Source of the DNA: Hallella bergensis DSM 17361
Lineage (GTDB): Bacteria > Bacteroidota > Bacteroidia > Bacteroidales > Bacteroidaceae
Assembly: GCF_000160535.1 (NCBI RefSeq)
Contig: NZ_GG704781.1
Span: 763,446-827,445, forward strand
Reading direction: 5' to 3'
DNA: 64,000 bases
The translations under genes and the position numbers were made by a program. Shown here piece by piece: positions 1 to 8,454 of this stretch (the stretch's first letter is position 1; the number at the start of each line of letters is the position of its first letter). The notes beneath the pieces were generated by a model. That model had not been told where the DNA came from. It ran no database searches and saw only the letters and a list, made by a program, of their open reading frames with translations.

Positions 1-163
1 GAATTATGAATTTTGAATTGCACTGCGTAGCCTAATTGTGAATTGAAAATTGTGACGAGTTGATGAGCTTGCGAATAATTGTGAATTGAAAACTCCGCTT
101 TGTTGCGCGATAATTACACCTTTTTCATTATCTTTGCAACTATTGAATAACAAAACTTAAATC
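1..163. repeat. AT-rich intergenic repeat copy upstream of the OPT transporter
   Basis: The first ~100 bases consist of repeated AATTGTGAATT-type units. A stretch at about 3-45 (GAATTTTGAATTGCACTGCG followed by TAGCC and AATTGTGAATTG) recurs almost identically at about 56470-56520 between gnd and zwf. No gene is visible here. The window starts inside this spacer, so its upstream neighbour is unknown. Confidence 0.7.
129..137 (+). promoter_or_regulatory. -7 box for the OPT transporter
   Basis: TATCTTTGC matches the Bacteroidota -7 consensus TAnnTTTG and lies 27 bases before the ATG at 164. A TTTG at 99-102 or TTG at 103-105 could act as the -33 element, but the spacing (about 23-26) is longer than the usual 19-20. 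Confidence 0.55.
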
Positions 164-2161
164 ATGGACGAAAAAGAAAGAGAGGCTATTCAGCTGCCCG
201 ACAACGCATTTAGAGAATTGAAAGAAGGCGAGGAATACGAACCCGTCATGAAACCCTCGCAGGCATATCCGGAGGTCAACGCCTGGTCGGTGACCTGGGG
301 CATACTCATGGCCATGCTGTTTTCGGCTGCCGCTGCCTACTTAGGCCTGAAAGTAGGACAGGTGTTCGAGGCTGCCATACCCATTGCCATTATCGCCGTC
401 GGCGTATCCACAGCCACCAAGCGTCATAAGGCATTGGGCGAGAATGTCATTATCCAGAGCATCGGAGCCTGTTCGGGTGCTGTGGTGGCCGGATGTATCT
501 TCACGCTGCCGGCTATCTATATTTTGCAAAACAAATATCCCGAGATGACCACTTCGTTTCTCAATATGTTTTTGGCTTCGGCCTTGGGAGGCGTGTTGGG
601 CATCTTGTTTCTCATCCCCTTCCGCAAATATTTCGTGAGCGACATGCACGGCAAGTACCCCTTCCCAGAGGCCACGGCCACCACGCAGGTGCTCGTGTCG
701 GGAGCCAAGGGCGGCGACCAGGCTAAACCATTGCTGCTCGCAGGACTGGTGGGCGGACTTTACGACTTCGTCGTTGCCAGCTTCGGGTGGTGGAACGAGA
801 ACTTCACCAGCCGGTTCATTGGCATTGGGCAAGACCTTGCCGACAAAGCCAAGCTCGTATTCAAGGTGAACACGGGTGCCGCCGTGTTGGGCTTGGGCTA
901 TATCATCGGACTGAAATATGCCCTTTACATCTGTCTCGGCTCGCTGGCCGTATGGTGGCTCATCGTGCCGGGCATGTCGATTGTTTTCCACGACCAGGTG
1001 CTCAATATGTGGGACCCGGCCATTACAACGGCCGTGGGCGACATGAGTCCGGAACAAATTTTTAAGGCCTACGCCCGCAGTATCGGCATTGGCGGCATTG
1101 CCATGGCCGGTGTTATCGGTATTGTGAAGAGCTGGGGAATCATCAAGGATGCCGTGGGTTTGGCTGCCAAAGAACTCAAAGGCAAGGGTGGCAGTATAGA
1201 AGATGTGAAACGCACCCAACGCGACATTTCGTTTAAGATTATCGGCATCGGGAGCATTCTCGTTATCCTGCTCACGTTTATTTTCTTCTGGTTGGGCGTG
1301 ATGAAAGGCAACCTGCTGTTTGCCGTTGTGGGCATACTGCTTGTTACGTTCATTGCCTTTCTCTTTACCACCGTGGCTGCCAATGCTATCGCCATTGTGG
1401 GCAGCAACCCCGTTTCGGGCATGACGCTTATGACCTTGATACTCGCCAGCGTGGTGATGGTGGCTGTCGGGCTGAAAGGTACGGCCGGCATGGTGGCAGC
1501 ATTGGTCATGGGCGGTGTGGTGTGCACGGCTCTATCGATGGCCGGAAGTTTTATCACCGACCTCAAAATTGGTTATTGGCTTGGCACCACGCCTAAGAAA
1601 CAGGAGACCTGGAAGTTTCTCGGCACATTGGTCAGCGCGGCTACGGTGGTGGGTGTGATGATTGTGTTGAACAAGACCTACGGCTTTGCCAGCGGCAAGC
1701 TCGCCGCTCCTCAGGCCAACGCCATGGCCGCCGTGATCGATCCTCTGATGAACGGTGTGGGTGCACCATGGGTGCTCTATGCCATCGGTGCAGTCATCGC
1801 CATTGTGCTCGACCGCCTGCACATCCCTGCCCTACCCTTCGCGCTGGGTATGTTCATTCCGTTGGAACTCAATATCCCGCTGATTGTGGGCGGTGGTGTG
1901 AACTGGTATGTCACCTCGCGCAGCAAGGACGAGGCTGTAAACAAGGCTCGTGGCGAGAAGGGTACACTCGTTGCCAGCGGGTTCATTGCCGGTGGCGCAT
2001 TAATGGGTGTGGTGAGCGCGCTGCTGAAATTCGGCGGACTGGAGCTTTCCATCGCCGAAAGCTGGTGGGCCAACCCGCTGTCGGAGATATGCTCGCTCCT
2101 GGCCTACGTCTGCCTGATTGGCTACTTTATATGGGCCACCAAGGTGAAGACCAAGGCATAA
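164..2161 (+). CDS. OPT-family oligopeptide/metal-chelate transporter
   Basis: A 665-residue polytopic inner-membrane protein of the oligopeptide transporter (OPT) superfamily, the bacterial branch that typically moves small peptides or peptide-like metal chelates. A soluble N-terminus of about 40 residues is followed by many hydrophobic segments up to the C-terminus. Family signatures seen are GLKVGQVFEAAIP near residue 63, NVIIQSIGACSG near 94 and KYPFPEATATTQVL near 165. The length fits the family. It is a single gene with its own -7 box, and a perfect 13-bp hairpin follows it. The substrate cannot be read from sequence. Assignment to the superfamily is firm. Confidence 0.93.
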   Translation: MDEKEREAIQLPDNAFRELKEGEEYEPVMKPSQAYPEVNAWSVTWGILMAMLFSAAAAYLGLKVGQVFEAAIPIAIIAVGVSTATKRHKALGENVIIQSIGACSGAVVAGCIFTLPAIYILQNKYPEMTTSFLNMFLASALGGVLGILFLIPFRKYFVSDMHGKYPFPEATATTQVLVSGAKGGDQAKPLLLAGLVGGLYDFVVASFGWWNENFTSRFIGIGQDLADKAKLVFKVNTGAAVLGLGYIIGLKYALYICLGSLAVWWLIVPGMSIVFHDQVLNMWDPAITTAVGDMSPEQIFKAYARSIGIGGIAMAGVIGIVKSWGIIKDAVGLAAKELKGKGGSIEDVKRTQRDISFKIIGIGSILVILLTFIFFWLGVMKGNLLFAVVGILLVTFIAFLFTTVAANAIAIVGSNPVSGMTLMTLILASVVMVAVGLKGTAGMVAALVMGGVVCTALSMAGSFITDLKIGYWLGTTPKKQETWKFLGTLVSAATVVGVMIVLNKTYGFASGKLAAPQANAMAAVIDPLMNGVGAPWVLYAIGAVIAIVLDRLHIPALPFALGMFIPLELNIPLIVGGGVNWYVTSRSKDEAVNKARGEKGTLVASGFIAGGALMGVVSALLKFGGLELSIAESWWANPLSEICSLLAYVCLIGYFIWATKVKTKA

Positions 2162-2192
2162 AAAGGCAGCTGCCAGACTGTTAAAGAGACGG

Positions 2193-2231
2193 TTAAGCCC
2201 CTGATGTTCGACGTGAATATCAGGGGCTTAA
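2193..2231. terminator. Bidirectional terminator hairpin between OPT gene and helicase
   Basis: Perfect 13-bp inverted repeat (TTAAGCCCCTGAT at 2193-2205 pairing with 2219-2231, 13-base loop) between two convergent genes. The U-tract is poor on both strands, so its strength is uncertain. Confidence 0.7.
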
Positions 2232-2292
2232 CATTTCCAAACCGCTGGAATGTGACGCTGAGACATGGAAAAGAGCATCGGCATCGGACGCC

Positions 2293-5016
2293 TTACTGCT
2301 GCCTGAACATCGGCAAAACAGAGCTAAGGAATCGCGAGAGGTGTTGCGGCTTGGTGTCTCGACCCACCAGTCTGGACTTGCTGTAAGTGATAACGAGCCG
2401 CTTCTTGGCTCTCGACATGGCCACATAGAGCTTCCGCGCGTCCTCGGCCAAGCCTTTCGGATTGTTCTCGTTATAGTAATTGGGAATGCGGCCGTCCACC
2501 ACATCGAAGACAATGACATTGTCGAACTCAAGCCCTTTAGCCTTGTGAATGGTGGTGACAAATATGCGATCATCAATGGTTGACGACCCACAGAGATCGG
2601 CTTCCTTGAAAGTGTTTATCTCCATGATATGGCGATTGAGCTGCTCTTTCAAAGAAGGGTCGCGCCGCTCATCAATAACGTCATCGGTCAGGAATCTGAA
2701 AATATATTCAATCTTAGGTATCTCGCGCATCCACCCGTTGCTCCTCATCTGCGCATAGAAACGTTTTGCCTCCGTCACGACAGCAGGTTCTTCCGTGTTT
2801 TGCTCACGAGAGTATAGACGTTCACGACCCGTGGCATAGAGCTCGTGGTAGTTTTGGCGCAACAGGCGGATGCGTTCCCGTGTGGTTTTGCGACCCAGAA
2901 ACTCCTTTTGCGAGTTGAGAAGCTCCTGTGCCCGCGTGTTGCAATACCTCAAAAGAGACACTGTCGCATTCACGTCGTCATCGGCCAAGTGGGAGTTTGT
3001 ACCCTCCAAGTGCAGTTCCTGCAACAGTAACTTCAGCTTGAACGCTTTCAGTTCGGGTCTTAACAAACGAATGATTTTCAAGGAGTCCAAGCAAACGGGA
3101 TGTTCCTTTTGCCAATCAACATGAGGCAAATAACGTCGCAGGTTATAGTCCATGATGCGATAATCATATTCTGCATTATGCCCTATCAGCACATCGCTAC
3201 CCACAAAGTCGAGAAACATTTGCAAGCCTTCCTCGTGCGGACGAATGGTTTGGTGCTCGCGCTCGCCGATGATTGGATTGGGGATATCGCCCAACATCTT
3301 GGGAATTTCGCGCCCGGTCTCGATATGAACAGAGAACTTGTCCACGGTCTTGCCGTTTCTGATGCGCTCGGCCGCAATCTGAATCACATCATCATCAAAC
3401 ACGTTGAGTCCGGTGGTTTCGGTGTCGAACACCACTATCTCTTGCTCATTATAGATGCGCAAAAACTCCTGTATATAGGTCGAATCCTCGTAATCGAAGA
3501 AGTCGGACGGTGTGATGCCGCGCACTTCCAACCGATGAACGAACTGCCGCGCGGAGGCATTGCTCTGGAAAACCATCAGTCCCTTGAGCAATCGCGACCA
3601 TGCCAAGAAGTTGTGCTCGTTGGCCAACACGCTCAGATGAGCCATGATGAGCTTCACTTCCGGTGTGGCAAAGAGGTCGGTGCCCGACACCTTGAAATGG
3701 GTCTGCGCACGCTCCGCCAGTTTCTTGCTAATCATGTCGGCATCGTTGTTGGCATTCACGATGACGGCTGTGGTTTCATTGGGATAGTTATCAAAAAAGC
3801 CTGATGCCATACGCACTACATCATCAAACTCAGCCTCGATGTTGTCGCTCGCCACAATACGCAATTCGTTGCCCACCGCTGTATTGTCCTTCTTGGCTTC
3901 GGGCAGCAGTTCGGGGTCGAAATGCAATTCTCGAACGGCATAGGTGTTGAGCAAATCGACCAGATATTTGGGCGAGCGGTGGTTGATACCCAGATGATGT
4001 AGGCTGCCCTTGCAACGATGTTTCAGCAACTCCAATATCTGCAACTTGGCACCCATAAACGAAAAAATAGCCTGCATCTCGTCGCCCAGATACATAACAG
4101 CGCCCTTGTTGGCAGCAGCGTTGCCACCCCTATCATCAAACTTGAACGTCGAAAGCGCATCGATAATAGCCAGTTGCATCATGTTCAAGTCCTGCACTTC
4201 GTCCACCTGAATCCACGGATAGCGTTTGTACGAAGCATCTTCTCTCAATGCAATGTAGGTTTTCTGCAACAGGTCTTCAAAGTCGAGAAGGTTGTTTTGA
4301 AGTTTATACGCCTCGTAGGCATGTGCATAGCGCATCTTCATTATGGTTTGCTCCGCCACGTGTCGCAAGGCCAAGTCGAAATCTTCCGAACGTATAAAGT
4401 CAAGATAAAAATCCGTATGTTCGTAGATGTCAATCATGGTTTCAGCCGTGAACGGACGATCCTGCATCTTGCAAATAGCACACATCACGGTCACGTCTTC
4501 CTTGGTGGCACACTCCGGATGCAGGCGCAGCGGCTTGGGAATGCCATGTTGCACCTCATACATCAGGTGAGAGAAAAACATAATCTGGCTGTAATACCGT
4601 CGGCGCTGGTTATTGGCCAGTGCTCGTTCCTCGTCTTCCTGAAGATACATCGCAAGTATGCTCATCACCGTGTCGTCGTCTATAATCGCGCTGTCGGCCG
4701 GAACCACAGCATTCTCGAACAGAAATCGTGAGCAGAAACGGTGCACATTGCCCACGAAAACGTCCCCGGTGGCATGATCGTCTATATTTTCGGAGATACG
4801 CTCACGCATGCCTCGGGCGGCTCGGTTGGTAAACGTAAGACAAAGCATGTCCTCGTATGCCACACCAAGGGCATGTGCCCGACGTATGCGCTCGGCCAGA
4901 ATCTGAGTCTTTCCACAGCCCGGAGGAGCCAAAACAAGGTGGCATCCATCGTTGATATCAATGATTTCCTGCTGCGTGGTATCGGGTATCCACCCCATAC
5001 TTCGATTTTGCTTCAT
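2293..5016 (-). CDS. UvrD/Rep-type SF1 helicase with internal DEDDh 3'-5' exonuclease domain
   Basis: A 907-residue protein. The N-terminal part carries SF1A helicase motifs: Walker A PPGCGKT (31-37), TFTNRAA (61-67) and the Walker B region DEVQD (272-276). A complete DnaQ-like exonuclease is inserted at about 525-695, with DTETTG (531-536), GHNAEYD (612-618) and HLADDD (676-681) supplying the DEDDh acidic residues and histidine. Helicase motifs then resume with TTIHKAKGLEFD (821-832) and YVAMSRAKKRL (864-874). The expected activity is ATP-driven 3'-5' DNA unwinding coupled to single-strand trimming in DNA repair; this is inferred from domains only. The ATG at 5016 follows a TAnnTTTG box. It has no operon partner. 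Confidence 0.9.
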   Translation of the reverse strand: MKQNRSMGWIPDTTQQEIIDINDGCHLVLAPPGCGKTQILAERIRRAHALGVAYEDMLCLTFTNRAARGMRERISENIDDHATGDVFVGNVHRFCSRFLFENAVVPADSAIIDDDTVMSILAMYLQEDEERALANNQRRRYYSQIMFFSHLMYEVQHGIPKPLRLHPECATKEDVTVMCAICKMQDRPFTAETMIDIYEHTDFYLDFIRSEDFDLALRHVAEQTIMKMRYAHAYEAYKLQNNLLDFEDLLQKTYIALREDASYKRYPWIQVDEVQDLNMMQLAIIDALSTFKFDDRGGNAAANKGAVMYLGDEMQAIFSFMGAKLQILELLKHRCKGSLHHLGINHRSPKYLVDLLNTYAVRELHFDPELLPEAKKDNTAVGNELRIVASDNIEAEFDDVVRMASGFFDNYPNETTAVIVNANNDADMISKKLAERAQTHFKVSGTDLFATPEVKLIMAHLSVLANEHNFLAWSRLLKGLMVFQSNASARQFVHRLEVRGITPSDFFDYEDSTYIQEFLRIYNEQEIVVFDTETTGLNVFDDDVIQIAAERIRNGKTVDKFSVHIETGREIPKMLGDIPNPIIGEREHQTIRPHEEGLQMFLDFVGSDVLIGHNAEYDYRIMDYNLRRYLPHVDWQKEHPVCLDSLKIIRLLRPELKAFKLKLLLQELHLEGTNSHLADDDVNATVSLLRYCNTRAQELLNSQKEFLGRKTTRERIRLLRQNYHELYATGRERLYSREQNTEEPAVVTEAKRFYAQMRSNGWMREIPKIEYIFRFLTDDVIDERRDPSLKEQLNRHIMEINTFKEADLCGSSTIDDRIFVTTIHKAKGLEFDNVIVFDVVDGRIPNYYNENNPKGLAEDARKLYVAMSRAKKRLVITYSKSRLVGRDTKPQHLSRFLSSVLPMFRQQ

Positions 5017-5031
5017 GGTCCAAAGTTTTTA

Positions 5032-5039
5032 CAAACATA
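5032..5039 (-). promoter_or_regulatory. -7 box for the helicase-exonuclease gene
   Basis: Read on the minus strand the sequence is TATGTTTG, ending 15 bases before the ATG at 5016. No good -33 element is seen at 19 bases. Confidence 0.45.
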
Positions 5040-5093
5040 CTCATTTTTTGCAAAACATGGTTAGGACAACACCAAAAATTCATCATAAAATCT

Positions 5094-5102
5094 TATCTTT
5101 GC
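5094..5102 (+). promoter_or_regulatory. -7 box abutting the start codon of the small HExxH gene
   Basis: TATCTTTGC ends four bases before the ATG at 5107. Transcription would start at or very near that ATG, so the mRNA may be leaderless, or translation may begin at a later ATG (5164 is in frame). Confidence 0.55.
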
Positions 5103-5106
5103 AAAG

Positions 5107-5436
5107 ATGAAGATTATACGCAACAACTTATTGCCCCCAAAAAACTTCAATGCCATCAACATCATGGGCATGCTCTTCTGTCGTAAGTCCACAGAGATTA
5201 CCCCCGCCATTGTTCGTCATGAACAGATCCATACCCGTCAGATGATAGAGTTGCTGTTCATCGGTTTTTATATCTGGTATTTCATCGAGTGGCTCATTCG
5301 CTTACCCATGAAAGGCAACGCTTATTACAACATTAGTTTTGAGCGCGAAGCCTACGACCACATGTACGATAAGTACTATCTGCAGCGGCGCAAGCGCTAC
5401 GCTTGGATGAAGTATTATAAATTAACACATAGCTGA
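5107..5436 (+). CDS. Small membrane protein with an HExxH zincin-like motif
   Basis: A 109-residue protein not assignable to a named family. It has HEQIH at residues 38-42, a hydrophobic stretch at about 48-66, and FEREAYD at 78-84. This order (HExxH, membrane segment, then an E-rich RExxxD-like motif) resembles a stripped-down M56/BlaR1-type membrane metallopeptidase core, in which two His and a distal Glu bind zinc. The C-terminus is very basic (QRRKRYAWMKYYK). The product could be an active membrane protease or a relic fold; catalytic function is an inference. The gene stands alone, faces the GH97 gene and is followed by a terminator hairpin at 5456-5486. Confidence 0.7.
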   Translation: MKIIRNNLLPPKNFNAINIMGMLFCRKSTEITPAIVRHEQIHTRQMIELLFIGFYIWYFIEWLIRLPMKGNAYYNISFEREAYDHMYDKYYLQRRKRYAWMKYYKLTHS

Positions 5437-5455
5437 ACTGACAAAAGGTTTACAA

Positions 5456-5486
5456 ACAAGGGTATGCCGTCACAGTATACCCTTGT
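5456..5486. terminator. Hairpin between convergent genes
   Basis: ACAAGGGTAT (5456-5465) pairs perfectly with ATACCCTTGT (5477-5486) around an 11-base loop, followed by TGTGTATTT. It lies between the small HExxH gene (+) and the GH97 gene (-). Confidence 0.65.
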
Positions 5487-5548
5487 TGTGTATTTAATCA
5501 GAGAGTTTCTCGCCCCATTTTTTATGAGGATAGCCTGAATAAGATTTC

Positions 5549-7516
5549 CTATTCCCCTACCAAAACAATGCCGCCCATCGGCTGTATCGTCACCTTGACC
5601 TTTCCATTCCGGTCTACCTTGAGGGTGCGCAACTCCGAATCAGGCCACATCTGCCCCTTTTTGGCTTTCTTGTCAAGATAATATTGTACGGTCTTGCCAG
5701 CCAACATGGGCAGGTTCAAGTTGAGGTGTTTGGCTTCGTTGGTGCCATTAATTCCGCCGACATACCATTTGCCGCCCGACTTGCGGGCCACAACGGCATA
5801 CTTGGTGGGGTATCCGTCTATAAACTTGGTTTCGTCCCACGTGGTCGGCAACTGCCTCAAGAAGTCTATCTGATGCTGCGGAAGCTCGTCCACCACGTTG
5901 GGGGTGACTTCCACACAGTTCACGCTGCACTGATTGGTGATGCCGGTCGCCATCTCGAACACGTCGGAGGTGTAGCGCCGATGACGGCTTTTGTTGTCCT
6001 TGCTCATCATGCGGTTCATCATGACGCCGCCCCAATCGAAACTTGCCACAGCGTTTCGGCCAAACGGATGCAGAGCCATGTCGTAGCCCTCGCGCTGTGC
6101 ATGCTCGGAGGTAAAAAACACATTCTCGGATGCCAGAGCAGCTTCCGAGGCCACGAAGTTGGGATACATGCGCTCCCACCCACGTGGCAACGTGCAACCA
6201 TGGAAGATGACTTGCAGACCGAAATCGTTGGCATCGCTGAGAATATCTTCATAGAGTTGCATGGTTTGCTGTTTGTCGCCGGCAAAGAAGTCCACCTTGA
6301 TACCCTTTACACCAATTTTCTGCAGCCATGCCATTTCCTTCTTTCGGTTGATGGCACGATGCATGATGTTTCGCGGTCCCTGCGGTGCGTCGTTCTCAAA
6401 TCCGTTTGAATTATACCAGAGCATCAGACTCACGCCCTTGCTTTGCGCATATTTAGATAACTGTTCGATGCGTTCACGGCCTATCTGCGTGTCCCACCAA
6501 TTATCCACAAGGTTGTATTCATAGCCCATCTTGGCTGCCAGGTCGACAAACTTCACCTGGTCGTCATAATTGATACTCCCGTCCTGCCATATCAGCCAGC
6601 TCCACGTGTAGCGACCCGGCTTGTAGTTTTCGGAAGAGGCATACTGTTCCTCCACCACATCATAGGGAATGGTCGTCTCTACGATTGGAGCCAACGTCGC
6701 CCCCACGGTGATGGTTCTCCAAGGCGTTTCGCCGGGCAAGGAGATGGCTGCCCACGGTGTGCCGTTGCCGTTCATCTCTCCCTCCTGCGGATAGGCAATG
6801 GTATAACCCTTGCCTGCCTGGTAGTCGCTCAGGCGGGCACCCACATATTCTCCGGACACGCCCGTCTCCGAGACAAGCACCCATCCGTCCGTACCCACAT
6901 GGAACAAGGCCGGAAAAGTGTAGCCCACCCCATATTGCGATTTCTTATCCATAGGAGCATCGGAGCTGAACACCTCCTCATAACTGGGCTTGGTGCGCTC
7001 CCAACCCGTCATCGGTTGTATCTGGGGAGACAGAAATGTGGTGGTATGAGTGGGCAGGTTAAAGCTGCTGACCTCACCATAGATCACAGCACACTTGGGA
7101 TTATTCTGCTTGGGGCGAAGGAGCCGGTAGCGATAAGCCACGTCATTGTTAGCAATATAGAAATCGACCTCTATCGTTCGTTCCTTCTTATTGGTAAACG
7201 ACAGCGTAACCCGCCGTGCCTGCTGCTCCACTCGGGATGTCTTGGTTCGCGTCATCGAGTATTTATTGGTGAACTCTTCATCCGTCTTCACCGTCATGGT
7301 GAGCCCCTGCGTGAAATCACCGATATTGGTCTTCAGGCCGAGCGATGATGTACCAAGCATTTGCTTGCCGTCGTAAGTTAGTTGGTAAGTTGCCCTTCCA
7401 CCGTCGTCAGACACGGTAACAACCAATTTTCCGTTGGGCGAGGCAAAATTCTTTTCTGTTGCCCATGATGACAAGGCAACCATCATAGAGAGTGATAGGA
7501 TAAATGTTTTCTTCAT
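5549..7516 (-). CDS. Glycoside hydrolase family 97 (SusB-like alpha-glycosidase)
   Basis: A 655-residue exported enzyme. A signal peptide (about 1-19, ending SWA) precedes the GH97 N-terminal beta-sandwich, with the catalytic (beta/alpha)8 barrel from about 300 and a C-terminal beta domain. The barrel carries GIKVDFFAGDKQQ (Asp about 409) and NFVASEAAL (Glu about 458). An Asp at the first position is what retaining GH97 alpha-galactosidases use as nucleophile, whereas inverting SusB alpha-glucosidases use Glu bases, so this protein may be a retaining enzyme; that subgroup call is inference. It likely acts in the periplasm on oligosaccharides. No susC/susD genes are adjacent. Confidence 0.9.
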   Translation of the reverse strand: MKKTFILSLSMMVALSSWATEKNFASPNGKLVVTVSDDGGRATYQLTYDGKQMLGTSSLGLKTNIGDFTQGLTMTVKTDEEFTNKYSMTRTKTSRVEQQARRVTLSFTNKKERTIEVDFYIANNDVAYRYRLLRPKQNNPKCAVIYGEVSSFNLPTHTTTFLSPQIQPMTGWERTKPSYEEVFSSDAPMDKKSQYGVGYTFPALFHVGTDGWVLVSETGVSGEYVGARLSDYQAGKGYTIAYPQEGEMNGNGTPWAAISLPGETPWRTITVGATLAPIVETTIPYDVVEEQYASSENYKPGRYTWSWLIWQDGSINYDDQVKFVDLAAKMGYEYNLVDNWWDTQIGRERIEQLSKYAQSKGVSLMLWYNSNGFENDAPQGPRNIMHRAINRKKEMAWLQKIGVKGIKVDFFAGDKQQTMQLYEDILSDANDFGLQVIFHGCTLPRGWERMYPNFVASEAALASENVFFTSEHAQREGYDMALHPFGRNAVASFDWGGVMMNRMMSKDNKSRHRRYTSDVFEMATGITNQCSVNCVEVTPNVVDELPQHQIDFLRQLPTTWDETKFIDGYPTKYAVVARKSGGKWYVGGINGTNEAKHLNLNLPMLAGKTVQYYLDKKAKKGQMWPDSELRTLKVDRNGKVKVTIQPMGGIVLVGE

Positions 7517-7617
7517 GACAGGTTTTCATTCCGTAATTCTTTCAATACGAACAAATTAGGTATTTTCGAGAAATGGGGTTAATCCGGTTGATCTGATAAA
7601 TTTGGTTATATCGTTTG

Positions 7618-7647
7618 CAAATATACAAAAAAGTATCAAAGGTACAA
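7618..7647 (-). promoter_or_regulatory. Promoter of the GH97 gene
   Basis: On the minus strand a TTG (7645-7647) lies exactly 19 bases upstream of TATATTTG (7618-7625), the Bacteroidota -33/-7 arrangement. The leader to the ATG at 7516 is about 95 bases. Confidence 0.6.
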
Positions 7648-7994
7648 TTAAAAGCCACGTTTTCTTTTTTGAAATGCTCACATAGTCACATTTCAGCACT
7701 CAAGCTGTGAAAGATTCCGCCCAAACATCATGCAACCCACACTGTCGCGGGGAAGGCCCGGAGCGCATAAAGCAAGGAAAGATGTCATCATAGGAGTTCA
7801 TGTTTAGCGTATCGCGGCCGACGGACAAGTGCTTCACGGCCGAAAGACAAGCGTCTGGCAACCGACAGACGCGCGTACGCCGAACGCGATACGACACGGC
7901 GAAAGCTGAAAGGTGTAAGGAAAATGGCTTGCACATACAGTGCCGAGCGCTGCAAGGCAAGTGCAAGCCTTGCCCAAACACCTATATATGCAAA

Positions 7995-8026
7995 GTCGCC
8001 CGGACATCACGTCCAGGCGACCTTTT
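7995..8026 (+). terminator. Terminator-like hairpin in gene-poor region
   Basis: GTCGCCCGGAC (7995-8005) pairs with GTCCAGGCGAC (8011-8021) with one mismatch and a 5-base loop, then CTTTTC. No protein gene precedes it on the plus strand, so it may end a non-coding transcript. Confidence 0.55.
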
Positions 8027-8389
8027 CACTTCTCGAATGTTTTAGCAATTTGTCTTTATGTAGTTATGATCTTTAGAAATCACATTTGCTCATTATTTCT
8101 AATAATATTGCAAAGATAAGGATTAAACCAGTGCATGTCAAAAATTGTTATAGCTTTTCGACGAAAAACAACGAAAACGTTTACGAGAGATTTCTAATTC
8201 GACCTGCAACACGCTAAAGTCGTGATTCCGAAATACCAAGACAGCTTACCCGTGAACTTGAATCGATGACGATTTCCAGACACGAATCAACAACTCAAAG
8301 AAAGTATGGGCGCCATACTATTAAGAATGAAAAAATAAAGTTGTATTAAAAAAGCGCATGCCCTAACCCATATATTCCAATCTTTTCAG

Positions 8390-8398
8390 TATCTTTGC
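8390..8398 (+). promoter_or_regulatory. -7 box for the hflX operon
   Basis: TATCTTTGC matches TAnnTTTG and gives a leader of about 50 bases to the ATG at 8455. The four genes that follow have no comparable box between them. Confidence 0.6.
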
Positions 8399-8454
8399 AC
8401 TGATGGTGAGGTGCATAGATGATCACCACAACTATAGATATAATACCGTATTAG

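Larger units (their letters stand above)
7517..8454. other. Gene-poor region between GH97 and hflX
   Basis: It contains the GH97 promoter, a GC-richer island (about 7700-8030) with nested inverted repeats, and the hflX promoter. In the island CGTATCGC near 7808 pairs with GCGATACG near 7887, and GCGTCTG pairs with CAGACGC inside that. Two overlapping opposite-strand open frames (7700-7981 minus, 7800-8045 plus) look non-coding: they are rich in Arg, Cys and His and have no recognisable domain. The island ends in a hairpin with a T-tract, so a structured RNA is possible. Nothing clear is seen at 8050-8380. Confidence 0.5.

Noticed and set aside
341..1219. 292-codon open frame antisense to the OPT transporter
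   Set aside because: It lies wholly inside a clear transporter gene on the other strand, is rich in His and Gly, and shows no domain.
3100..4731. Open frames of 234 and 237 codons antisense to the helicase gene
   Set aside because: Shadow frames; the helicase-exonuclease motifs on the minus strand are complete.
7700..8045. Two overlapping opposite-strand open frames (93 and 81 codons)
   Set aside because: Arg/Cys/His-rich, no domain, and located in a structured repeat-like island.
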